64,000 nucleotides of DNA, taken from contig JABAKD010000023.1 in the NCBI GenBank assembly GCA_012845835.1, forward strand, positions 16,884,753-16,948,752, in the 5' to 3' direction. The translations under genes were made by a program, and so were the position numbers. Of this stretch, positions 33,761-43,712 are shown one piece after another (the first letter of the stretch is position 1; each line of letters opens with the position of its first letter). The notes below the pieces were generated by a model. That model was not told the DNA's origin and ran no database searches. It saw only the letters and a program-made list of their open reading frames with translations. This stretch comes from Undaria pinnatifida (lineage: Eukaryota; Sar; Phaeophyceae; Laminariales; Alariaceae).

Positions 33761-34430
33761 GGTGTCCTGTAGTCTACTGCTTTAGCTTTACCATGGTACC
33801 AGATACTGCTGTGTAAGATTCGTCCGTACAGCAGCAGGTAACAAACAGAAGTCTACGAAAGAACCACTCACATCCGGCCTTGTGTAGCATAGGTAGAGGG
33901 CTGTAAGGAAACTACCCCACCCGCTTGCTTTTTTCTTGACGTGCTGGCTTTGACAGAATAGTGCTCGTGATGTCGATGAGTGCCCTGCTGTCAAAGTAGA
34001 TGAAGTTGCACTTTGTTGTGGTTCGCTCTCCCGAGCGGATCCATCACCGCTGCCTCCACCGCTACTTCCATCGCTACCTCCACCGTCACGATCTCCGCCG
34101 GTGCTGCTTCCAATGCCCCCACCGCTGCCTCCGCCATCAATACCCACCTCGTCGCATCGACAAATGGCAGGCTCCAAGAAACGAAACTAGTCACACTACA
34201 ACTGCTGCTACAGGGAGGCAGGCTCCTTGGCTCGGGACCACGGAAACGAGCCCGGTGGTCGTAGGCTAGGAGAGCCGCAATTAGACATACCAAAGCGTAC
34301 ATAGCCGCCACACCAGCATGGTGCTGGGGAGCCGGCTGTGGTGTCGGTTGTCTGGTGTCTGCGCTGCGCGCGGTCCCGCTTGCAGTCTCTATCCTTAAAA
34401 AAAAATCCCCAGGTATAGACTAGACCCCGT
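33761..34430. other. Spacer with Ser/Gly low-complexity frames
   Basis: A CCACCGCTGCCTCC-like imperfect trinucleotide run (34040-34140) gives Gly/Ser-rich or Ser/Ala-rich frames on either strand. Nothing marks a gene. Confidence 0.4.
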
Positions 34431-34806
34431 GCCGTACTTCGTGGTCTTTTTCAAATTGAAATCTGGTTCTATAGAGTAGGTACACAGGCGTTTTTGGTGT
34501 TGGCAGGCTTTTCGTTCCTGCCAATGTTGGCAGATTCCCGGGCGCCGCACTTCCACGTATTTTCATACGCGTCGTGTGTCGATTCAACTCAGTTGCTTTC
34601 GCAGCCCAACGCTAGCTGGCGCACCCTTCGGGTCCCATTGTAGGTATTGCGTCAATGTCGTGACATCGTTACCTTGTTACCTTGCCGAGGGTATCATTAC
34701 CTCAGCAGAAACAGCGCATAAAAAGTTGGGAGCACATTTTTGGTAGGGGAGGGGCGGCCTGAATACCCTCAGTAGTCATATCTGCGATGCATCATATATA
34801 CCATAC

Positions 34807-35160
34807 AAGGGCTTCGCTCGCGGGCGGCTGGACGCCGCCCGCTACGCTCGCGCAAGGCAAGGAAGAATGCAACTAAAAACATGTGAAGGGGGCAGAAAGA
34901 AGGGGCCCACGATTTGGTGCGGACAGCGATTTGATAATGCCAAGAGCTGCTTGTGCAAAGCAAATTGCCTTGTTGTTGTGCTCAGCTGTGTTGTGTGCTT
35001 TTGGTACCGGTGTTACGTTCTGATCGGCGGTACGGGGGTCATTTGCGGTCATTTGCGTGGGGGAAAAAACAGGGGGCCGTGCAAGATCGAATACATGTAG
35101 AAAAATAAAAAAAATAAAAGTATAGACTATAGTACACAACAACACGTATTATACCCGGTA
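34807..35160 (-). mobile_element. Family-3 hairpin-ended element
   Basis: The hairpin and CCCTTG end, almost the same as that of the zinc-gene unit (complement of 34807-34850), are followed by ~300 bp unrelated to that unit. It ends near ACCCGGTACTGCTCTAG. A second copy lies inverted at about 45700-46040. The shared terminus with different interiors is what Helitron-like non-autonomous families show. No ORF. Confidence 0.55.
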
Positions 35161-35179
35161 CTGCTCTAGTCTATGTTCG

Positions 35180-35400
35180 AAAGAAAGGACACAGCGCAGC
35201 ACGACACAGCACCGCAGCGAAGGGCACACGGCACCGCACCGCACGGCTCCGCACGGCGCTACGCTGCGCTGCTGGGCTGTATAAAGCCGGACTGATCTGA
35301 GCTGGGCGTGTATTGTCCAACAGCGTAGTACCTGATAGTATGTACAAACCAGGTGTAGTAGTATCGGTATGTACTACTATGAGCCTCAAGGTCTTCTCGT
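35180..35400. repeat. GCACGGC minisatellite and GATCCAACAACGTAG element end
   Basis: Degenerate GCACNGC/GCAGCGC words (35190-35270) are followed by GAGCTGGG and a CAACAGCGTAGTACC stretch. The same composite recurs at 38760-39050, 42040-42180 and 45580-45690. Confidence 0.5.
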
Positions 35401-35880
35401 AGGTTCGAATCCCGGTGTCATCGGGGAAAGAAAATGATACTCATAAAAAAATAAATACTCCGTAGATATCAACGTGACTTTTTGGCCTTCTAGTAGATAG
35501 ACTGTCCACTTATAAGCCTGGTGTTCTTTGGTTGAGTCCAGGGGTCATATGAGAAAAAGAATGATCCTCATGAAAAAAATGATATTTATTTTTTGGTAAA
35601 AAATGGTAGTACTGGAGATACACCACTGCTGCTGTGACATATTGTGGTCTAGTACATAGACTGTCCGCGTATAATCCTGGTGGCCTTCGCTGGTTCGAAT
35701 AAAAAAATGATCCTCATGAAAAATCGATATTTATTCGTCAAGATAAAAATTAGATAGCAATGTGACTTTGTGGTCTAGTAGATAGACTGTCCGCTTATTA
35801 TAAGCCTGGTTTTCGTTAGTTGAATCCAGGCGTCATCGGGGAAAAAAATATATTCTCTTGAAAGAATCGATATAAATCTA
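35400..35880 (+). repeat. tRNA-like SINE fragments in tandem
   Basis: Four stretches end in a pol III B-box-like word (GGTTCGAATCCCGG at 35402-35415; GGTTGAGTCCAGG, GGTTCGAAT and AGTTGAATCCAGG further on). Three of these are preceded by GTCTAGTAGATAGACTGTCCGCTTATAAGCC, resembling a D-arm and anticodon region (key words only). They are spaced ~130-160 bp with ATGAAAAA linkers. Inverted counterparts are at 42790-43000. None folds as a convincing complete tRNA, so I call SINE-derived repeats rather than tRNA genes. Confidence 0.5.
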
Positions 35881-35885
35881 TATAT

Positions 35886-36991
35886 CTTAGTTCGCTTATC
35901 ACATATGCACATCCTTACGTCTGCGGATATCTCCCGCCTCTGACCGCCTTTCCGCGCGGTTTCTTCGCTGAGGCGTGCCCCCGCCTCGCCTGCAGCCACC
36001 GGCTCAGCTGATCCGCCCGCTCGGCGCCGTAGCGCGCGCGCGAGGCCTCGACGTCGAGATCTACGACGAGATCTCCGAAAAATCGTGCCCTGTGAGACGT
36101 TTGGTGCGTAGTCTGCACACAGGGCTAATGTCTTCGCGTTATTTCTTCGGTACGTGTTCTCTGACCTCCGACACACGGGGGGGGGTCGATTACCTGGCCG
36201 GCGCCGCCATTGTAAAGGCCACTAAGCGAGGTTTGTGCTAGGATCTGGGGAAGAAAAGTTCGTAATCCCCGAGAACACATGCCACCCAGGCGTAGTGGAG
36301 AACTCTCAATATTTTTGAACCCCCGGTAGTCTACAGCAGCACGTATACATGTACATGATGTACAGCAGTAGCTGAAGCTATGATGAGCCTGCAGCATCAC
36401 GAAGCTACAAATGGTATATACACAGCAGCATCACGAAGCTACAAATGGTATATGCACAGCAGAATCACGAAGCTACAAATGGTATATGCACAGCAGCAGC
36501 TAGGCGTCGTGGAGAACTGCGAACTCTCAATATGTTTGAACCCCCGGTAGTCTACAGCAGCACGTACATGTACATGATGTACAGCAGTAGCTGAAGCTAT
36601 GATGAGCCTGCAGCATGACGAAGCTACAAATGGTATATGCACAGCAGCATCACGAAGCTACAAATGGTATATATATGCACAGCAGCATCACGAAGCTACA
36701 AATGGTATATGCACAGCAGCAGCTGTGGCCGCGCCTTTCTGCGTAGCAACGCAGAGCGTCACCCAGCTGGGGTGAACCGCCATGCTCTCCCATAATTTCC
36801 AGGCTGCCTTCTCGCATTGTTCCGCCGCACACGGGAAATCGGGAAAAAATTGTCGGCATTTTCCCTTTCCAGTATCTCCCATATATGAATTAACAAACTT
36901 CGTCTAACTCTTGGCATTACTTCTTACCCTCTTAATATTTACTATCCTGCGCTGCGACCGGCGGCCGTCCAGGCCGCCGGCGTAGCCCCTT
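35886..36991 (+). mobile_element. Family-2 hairpin-ended element, complete copy
   Basis: The best copy of the family: starts TTAGTTCGCTTATCAC and ends with the stem CCGGCGGCC/GGCCGCCGG and TAGCCCCTTG at 36991. It contains the candidate exon (35919-36089, minus strand) and a variable number of 34-bp CACAGCAGCATCACGAAGC units (about 36390-36720). Relation to 3086-4166 is over the full length with few indels. Confidence 0.65.
35919..36089 (-). other. Candidate exon inside family-2 element
   Basis: Same 171-bp open stretch as 3958-4128, bounded by CTCACAG and GAC|GTAAGG on the minus strand, frame intact. Third copy at 10875-11045. The conserved frame across three copies is suggestive but not proof of coding. 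Confidence 0.4.
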
Positions 36992-37142
36992 GTATTTTAT
37001 ATAAAAATTGAAAAACGTCAGCTGTGAGTACGACCGGTTGAATGGTTGAAACTCAAAGCAAGAAATCAAAGAAAAGCTGGACCAATTGTAAATGTCCAGA
37101 AGATGAAAAACGAGTTCGAACGAATCAAATTCAAAGGAGATA

Positions 37143-38460
37143 CAGCAGGTGGGCCTATATAGTGCGGGTTATATAGTGCGCCCCTGCCGGTATAGTTCGG
37201 GTGAAATCGCTTGGCACAAAATTCGGGCCTATATAGTGCGCATGCCGCACAATAGGGGCACAGGTCTATATAATGCGGATTTGGACCACCTCACACCCGA
37301 TATAGTGCGGGTCTGACGTCACCCCGCCTTAGATCATGGGGTCAAACTGACCACAAACCCGCAGTGCTGCGGTACAGCAGTACAGTACTACAGCTGTACA
37401 GTACCCCTACCACCCGGCGGACCCTACTGGCAACACGAACAGCAGTGTAGAGGCTCACGATGCCGTGTGCAGCAGGCGAACTCTGCCATCTTCCCCATCT
37501 GGAGAGTGAGGACGACGACGACGTCGAAGGCGTTCGCACCGAGCCACCGTCGTATGCGGAAGTTCTCCAGCACTTCGCCGCCCTGGAAAACTACGCAGAA
37601 GCGTCCGGCATCAATGAGGCCGGCCATTTGCTCCAGAGGGCACGGATGTTGATGATTGCAGAGCATGCATCGCGGCCATCTCGCCAGACTGATGTCGGGG
37701 GGTATTTTGGCACGTGAAACGATTGGCGTTGTTCTGTTTTTTTTTTTGGGGGGGGGGTGGAGCGCGGGTCTACGGAGTGCCTGACTTTCATGTGTGGTGA
37801 AGTGACTCGTACGAAGTACAGTAAGTCAAAGGTTAGCGCGTTTTACTTGTTCGTGCATTAAAACCAAGCCCAAGGGTATGCGTGGTGTTGCGTTGTTGCG
37901 GATTTTCTCGTAGCCACAAAGGTAGAGCGTACGAGAAGTACGAGTAGAGACGTATGTTTGTTGTTGTTCCAGTTTCCCGCTTTTTTTTCCTGAGAGGATG
38001 TCGCCGTTTGGCACGTTTATGTTTCGTTTGCAGAGCTTGCATTTAGTAGTCAATCCATTCCTCTACGAACTTGATAAATTTCATCTCAACCAACGATGGC
38101 CTTCGCACACACAGACGGGTGGTGCACTCAGACATGCGAGCGCGTCGTCATGAGCAACCACGCTGTACCCGGGTGCAGCAGGCCTATTCAACGCTGCAAC
38201 AGGCTGTCCTCTTCTCACCACGTACAGATGCATGTATCGACAGCTTGTTCACCTTCGTACACCTTGCCGTTGGCTTTGTTCTGTGCTTTAAACAAGTGAA
38301 ATCGCGAATAGAGCGCTAACCCGCACTATTGGGTTGATTCTAGTCGCGAATTGTGCGGGTACCCGCACTATAAAGGCCAGAAATAATATAGTGCGCGAGG
38401 TCGATATAGTGCGGGTACGGAGCCGTGTCACATACCCGCACTATATAGGCCCACCTACTG
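37143..38460 (+). mobile_element. pogo/Tigger-like DNA transposon, deleted copy
   Basis: Exact TA dinucleotides flank 37143-38460. The ends are CAGCAGGTGGGCCTATATAG and, in complement, CAGTAGGTGGGCCTATATAG, with 26 of 27 bases inverted-repeated. A CAG start, TA target and a transposase remnant with a PIP-box-like tail fit the pogo/Tigger branch of Tc1/mariner. Near both ends the word TATAGTGCGGG (or its complement) recurs about five times, looking like subterminal transposase-binding iterons. At 1.3 kb it lacks most of a transposase gene. Confidence 0.85.
37460..37717 (+). pseudogene. C-terminal remnant of pogo-like transposase
   Basis: An 85-codon frame inside the TA-flanked element has an acidic run (E-D-D-D-D-V-E-G), then P-P-S-Y-A-E-V-L-Q-H-F-A-A-L-E-N-Y-A and ends R-Q-T-D-V-G-G-Y-F-G-T. 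The acidic stretch, the S-Y-x-E-A/V helix and a terminal Q-x-x-x-x-x-Y-F resembling a PCNA-binding box are typical of the tail of pogo/Tigger transposases. The HTH and DDE domains are absent. It cannot be active alone. Confidence 0.65.
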
Positions 38461-38469
38461 TAGTAGAAA

Positions 38470-39360
38470 ATGAACGAGGAAACAACTGAAAAACGAAAAA
38501 AATACAAAAATTGTCATAACTGGTCCACAGCTTAAGCTTGCTCCTGTTGTTGCCTTGTGCTGTGTGCCCTTGGGCGCATTACAAAAAAGCTCGCATGGAC
38601 GTCTATTAAAATGCAAGTTCAACTCCCTCGCATGGACGTCCTTTAAAATGCATATTCAGCTCCCGAAGAAACAAAGTTGCAAGTTCAACTCCCAAAAACA
38701 AAAGTTACTTGGAAAAAAAGAGTTGAAAAAAAAAAAGTAAAAAAAACGTTCAGAACATGGGCTGACCTGAGCTGGGGGTGCGTTTTGATCCAACAACGTA
38801 GTATGTACAAAGTACCGGTACGTGGGATAATACTGCGAATGAATGTTACTGGCAGGTACGAACTAATAAAAGTACCGCAAAGCACGCAGCATGGCAAAGC
38901 AGCAAAGCACGTCAAAGCACAGCGCTGCGCTCTGCTAAGCTAGAGCTGCAGGGCATCGCAGGGCACTGCACGGCGCTGCGTTGCTGCGAGCTATAGCGCT
39001 GCGGTGGGGTGCTGGGCGGGCTGAACTGAGCTGGGGGTGCGTTGTGATCCAACAACGTATTATGTACAAACTTATTACCGGTACGTGAGATGATACTGCG
39101 AATGAATGTTACTGGCATGTACGAACTATTAAAAGTACCGCAAAGCACGCAGCATGGCAAAACAGCAAAGCACGCCAAAGCACAGCGCTGCGCTCTGCTA
39201 AGCTAGAGCTGCAGGGCATCGCAGGGCACTGCACGGCGCTGCGTTGCTGCAAGCTATAGCGCTGCGGTGGGGTGCTGGGCGGTGCGAAGCTGATGAGCCA
39301 AGCCCAGATCTCAGCTGACGAAACTCGGAGATGCCAGGGAAGCACCAACCGAGCGCTTTC
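38470..39360 (+). repeat. Composite repeat, inverted partner at 41525-42720
   Basis: The blocks run in order: CTGAAAAACGAAAAAAATAC, CGCATGGACGTC, AAGTTCAACTCCC, GATCCAACAACGTAGTATG, GTACCGCAAAGCACGCAGCATGG, GCACGGCGCTGCG. They recur in exact reverse order and complement at 41525-42720. Within it, 38760-39000 is duplicated in tandem at 39005-39290. The two inverted copies surround the hAT-like element at 39782-41474. No genes supported; the open frames are repeat translation. Confidence 0.65.
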
Positions 39361-39362
39361 GG

Positions 39363-39545
39363 CACGAAGATATTTGTAATTTCCCCAGCAACTAATTTTC
39401 TTGAGGAACTTCGGGACGGTTCTTTTCCCCAGCACCTAATTTTCTTTTCGGCAATTACGGGCTGAGAAGGGCTGAGAGGGGGGACGATATGCCGAGCGAG
39501 ACCTCCGAGGGGGTCGAGGTCTAAGTAATTAAGTTTATATCCTTA
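39363..39545 (-). mobile_element. 5'-end fragment of a zinc-gene unit
   Basis: The complement of 39395-39540 matches the start of units B-E (AGACCTCGACCCCCTCGGAG through CCCCAGCAACTAATTTTC), with an internal partial duplication at 39385-39440. It includes the unit's AT-rich start (TAAACTTAATTACTTAGACC) but no exon. Shows that the unit's 5' terminus also exists as a dispersed piece. Confidence 0.6.
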
Positions 39546-39781
39546 ATGAGGACACACAACTCGTAATGCGCACGATCGGAGTATCACACACAGCTTGCAA
39601 AGATGAGTTTCGACCAAATCTTCGATCTCACAGCTGGAGTGTATTTTCATTTTTTATATAATATGGAGTTCCTTGTACAGTCGACCCCGCTTTTCAGGCG
39701 CACCGACTGGGCGCACAAGAGAGGTTATCCCGCACACCTCCCTCCACCTCCCCCCACCCCCCTTCCGAGGCCCCAAAAAAA

Positions 39782-41474
39782 CAGGGCTTTTCACGGGTCG
39801 GGTCAAATCTCGCGGGGCGGGTCGGGTCGGGTCGGGTCAGTGAGATTTTCGAGACTTCTTGACCCGACCCGACCCGACCCGCGAGATTTTCGAGACGTCT
39901 TGACCCGACCTGACCCGACCCGCGAGATTTTCGAGACGTCTGGACCCGACCCGACCCGACCCGCGAGATTTTGAAATCGTCCTAACCCGACCCGACCCGA
40001 CCCGCGACAATCCGGGTGACCCGCGAGATTCGGGTCGTCTGGCGGATCACGTTAACTTGACCCGTGACATTTATCACCGGCCAAAGTCAAAAAGTCACGG
40101 GTCAAAGCATTTATACCTCGGTCGGTTGGTTGGTCCTTGGTCCCTCGTACTTTTCCCAGTGTGTTGTGTTCTCTGCGTTTTTTACCGGCATTGTTTGCAG
40201 CTGATGATTATGTCAAGTGGTGTGCGCGCGAGAAATAGGAAAGAGACCGCAACCCACATACATGGACATGCCCGTACCGCTAGACCACCGGGTCGACCCG
40301 ACGAGCGACCCGACGAGCGGGCTAGTTATAAGTTATAAGTGCAATCTCCGGTCCCGGCAAGCAGCCTAGCTGAGCCGCCTCCGGCAGCAAGCCCACAACT
40401 GGGGCGGTGGATCTGTCAGCAGGGGCTGCGATCCGCGAGGATGCGTTGTCTGCTGCTGGTGCTTGCTGCTGCCAGGGTGCTGCTGCGGCTGTGCTGCTGC
40501 TGCTGCTGCTGCTTGCTGCTGCTGCTGCTTCGACAACGGCTGCTCTTCTTGCTTTTTCACGTTTGGTTACATTTCGTACTGGTATGATAATTCTCGAGCT
40601 AGCTACTACTACTGCTGCTGTGTCTATCTTCTATCTGTGCAGTCCCCAGCCCCGGCAAGCAGCCTAGCTGAGCCGCCTCCGGCAGCAAGCCCACAACTGG
40701 GGCGGTAGGTCTGTCAGCAGGGGCTGCGATCCGCGAGAATCTGGGGTCTGCTGCTGGTGCTTGCTGCTGCCAGTGCTGCTGCTGCTTCGACGACGACTGC
40801 CCTTCCTTGCCTTTTCACGTTCGGTTACATTTCGTACTGGTATGACGTAATATTACTACTGTTGTTACGGCTTCAGTAGGTACAGGATTCGCGTCACACT
40901 GCTGTATGCCTTGGTACGAGTAGCTAGGGGTATTGCCTGGTGATTGTTCTGTACGTTGTGATGACATATGATCGGAGCATCGGCACGAGCGAGGCAGGAA
41001 GCGGAAATGTTTGTGTTTTAATGGCGGACCCGCGGGGCGCCTGCACGGCATCAATGTGGCTCTCAGCTGTAAGTTTGAAAAAGGCGGATTCGCCGGCCAG
41101 ATCCGCGGGTTGACCCGCGGGTCAGCCTAAAACAACTCACGGGTCATTATGGCTTGACCCGCGAAGTGACCCGTATCTCGCGGGTCATGACCCGACCCGA
41201 CCCGCGAGATTTTGAAAACCTTTTGACCCGACCCGACCCGACCCGCGAGATTTTGAAAACCTCTTGACCCGACCCGACCCGATCCGCGAGATTTTGAAGC
41301 CTCTTGACCCGACCCGACCCGACCCGACCCGCGAGATTTTGAAAACTTCTTGACTCGACCCGACCCGACCCGTGAGATTTCAAAACGTAATGACCCGACC
41401 CGACCCGACTCGTGATATTTTGAAACCCCCTTGACCCGACCCGCGGGTCGGGTCATGACCCGTGGAAAGCCCTG
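39782..41474. mobile_element. hAT-like element with 41-bp arrays at both ends
   Basis: The ends CAGGGCTTTTCACGGGTC (39782-39799) and the complement of GACCCGTGGAAAGCCCTG (41457-41474) differ at one base. CAGGG termini and size suit a non-autonomous hAT element. The flanks are A-runs, so an 8-bp duplication can only be guessed. Inside both ends lie tandem GACCCGACCCG...GAGATTTT units: about 39800-40010 and 41190-41455, period 41 bp in most units. The centre holds a ~290-bp duplication (40354-40830). No transposase. Confidence 0.65.
40354..40830 (+). repeat. ~290-bp tandem duplication with CTG runs
   Basis: CCCGGCAAGCAGCCTAGCTG...GGTCTGTCAGCAGGGGCTGCG occurs at about 40353-40440 and 40652-40740 (key words). 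Each copy is followed by TGCTGCTGGTGCTTGCTGC and a CTG run of different length. Poly-Cys/Leu/Gln frames here are not genes. Confidence 0.7.
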
Positions 41475-41524
41475 AAAAAACATTTTTTTTCAATATAGAC
41501 TTACTTATGAATATCTTTGTGCTG

Positions 41525-42720
41525 AAAGCGCTCGGTTGGTGCTTCCCTGGCATCTCCGGGGTCGGACGGTCCAGGTTACTACTTGCGGAACGGTCCAGCT
41601 TTTCTTTGATTTCTTGCTCCGCCCGCCTTATTATTATCTTCTTTTATTCTGCTCGTTTTGCCAGTTATTTTTTTTTTATACTGCTCGTTTTGCCAGTTGT
41701 TTTGCAGCAACGCGGCGCCGTGCAGTGCCCTGCGATGCCCTGTGGCCCACCATTTATTTTGTGCTTGACGAAGTTTCGTCAGCTGAGATCTGGGCTTGGC
41801 TCATCAGCTCCGCATCGCCCAGCACCCCACCGCAGCGCTATAGCTCGCAGCAACGCAGCGCCGTGCAGTGCCCTGCGATGCCCTGCAGCTCTCCCTTTGC
41901 AGAGCGCAGCGCTGTGCTTTGACGTGCTCGGCTGCTTTGCCATGCTGCGTGCTTTGCGGTACTTTTATTAGTTCGTACATGCCAGTAACATTCATTTGCA
42001 GTATCATCCCACGTACCGGTACTATTTAAATATTAATAAGTTTGTATATACTACGTTGTTGCACCCCCAGCTCAGGTCAGCCCGGCTATATATAGCTCAG
42101 CAGTGCAGCGCGGCATAGTGCGGTGCCGTGTCTTGCCCTTTGTTTTGCGGTGTTGTGTCGTGCGGCGCTGTGCGTTCTTTTAAACATACAGGGGTAGTAC
42201 CAGGTATGATACAGGTACCAGGTACCATTTATTATGTACGTGTGTTCTCATCACACGTACTGCGGTTCAGAACTAGCGCAGGGCAATTAGCTCTGCACAT
42301 TGTCAAGCACCTCTTGGCAAATGTTTTTCACCGTTCCAGCTTTTTTTTGCTTTCTTCCACACTTTATTGGTTCTTCCATTTCGTCAATTATTGCATTTTT
42401 TTCGTTTTTCAGTTGTTTCTTCGTTCATTTTCTACTATCTCCTTTAAATTTGATTGGTTCGAACTCGTTTTTCATGTTCTGAACTTTTTTTTAACCTTTT
42501 TTATTTGTTTATTCTTTTGTTCCAAGGTTTGTTTTTGGGAGTTGAACTTGCGACTTTGCTTTTTTGGGAGTTGAACTTGCATTTTAATAGACGTCCATGC
42601 GAGTTTTTTTGTACAAGTAATGCGCCCAAGGGCACACAACACAAAAGGCAACGAGAAGAGCAAGCTGAAGCTGTGGGCCAGTTATGACCATTATTGTATT
42701 TTTTTCGTTTTTCAGTTGTT
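41525..42720 (-). repeat. Composite repeat, inverted partner of 38470-39360
   Basis: Complement of the 38.5-39.4-kb composite, with extra inserted T-rich sequence (42300-42500). It ends at GAAAAACGAAAAAAATACAA in complement (about 42695-42718). Confidence 0.6.
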
Positions 42721-42779
42721 ACCACAATATTATGTCACAGCAGCAGTGGTGTATCTACCAGTTCTATTTTTCTACCAAT

Positions 42780-43060
42780 AGGTATAATTTTTTACGAAGA
42801 TCATTTTTTTTTCGTATGACCCCTGGATTCAACCAACGAGAACCAGGCTCATAAGCGGACAGTCTATCTTTTACTAGAAGACCACAAATTCAAATTGATA
42901 TATATTATTTTTTCATGAGGATCTTTTTTTTTTCCCGATGACACCGGGATTCGAACCAACGAGAAGACCTTGAGGTACCGGTACTGCTACACCAGGTTTG
43001 TACATACCATCAGGTACTACTACGTTGTTGGATCACAATGCACGCCCAGCTCAGATCAGT
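42780..43060 (-). repeat. tRNA-like SINE fragments, inverted
   Basis: Complement of the 35.4-35.9-kb series: GGTTGAATCCAGGGGTC and GGTTCGAATCCCGGTGTCATC read on the minus strand, followed by the CAACAACGTAGTAGTACC element end. Confidence 0.5.
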
Positions 43061-43084
43061 CCGGCTATATCGCCTCCCTACCTA

Positions 43085-43440
43085 TGCCAAGCGAAGTATT
43101 ACTAACGAGGTAACGTGATTGAGCGCGTGTATACCAAGTATGACTAATGAGGTAACGTAATTGAGCACATGTATACCAAGCGTTCCTTTAAAACTGACGA
43201 TTCGCATCCCTCCCTCTGATGCTCAATGACGGAGACAGCACATGGCCACATACATCACCTCGCATGCTGTATTTGGCAATACGTATCTCTTGCGTATAAT
43301 TAGCTATGTCGATAATAATGGTAACTGTATGATGATGGTGACAAACAGTGCATGACCACATCACCTCGCCTGTTGCCTTTGACAATACGTATCTCTTTCT
43401 TATAATTTGCGATGTCAGAAAATAATGGTACCTACAAATA
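43085..43440 (+). repeat. Two short tandem duplications
   Basis: GAGGTAACGTRATTGAGC...TGTATACCAAG is repeated at about 43108 and 43150. The stretch around CACCTCGCATGCTGTATTTGGCAATACGTATCTCT (43255-43290) recurs at about 43355-43400. No gene. Confidence 0.5.
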
Positions 43441-43640
43441 TTCTATAAAATATTCTAGCTTTCGATCGATGTATCATACAACAATAAAAAATGAAGATTT
43501 AACACGTTATTTACTACACTTGAACACTGGGTTGCATGCTGCATCTAACATCAAACCTTCTAGAATAGTAAACATTACAAGCCAGATGATAAAAAAGGAT
43601 GTCTTATTGCTTCAATCGTCAGGTTTGTCCCCTTCGAGAA

Positions 43641-43681
43641 TTTATAGTTTCCGCGCACATATTGAAATATCCCGCCCCCCG

Positions 43682-43712
<31 letters not shown>

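Noticed and set aside
35400-35880. Functional tRNA genes
   Set aside because: Only the T-arm/B-box part is convincing; the acceptor and anticodon stems do not pair properly, and copies are tandem and decayed.
40339-40587. Cys/Leu-rich membrane-like ORF
   Set aside because: Produced by CTG runs in a tandem duplication.
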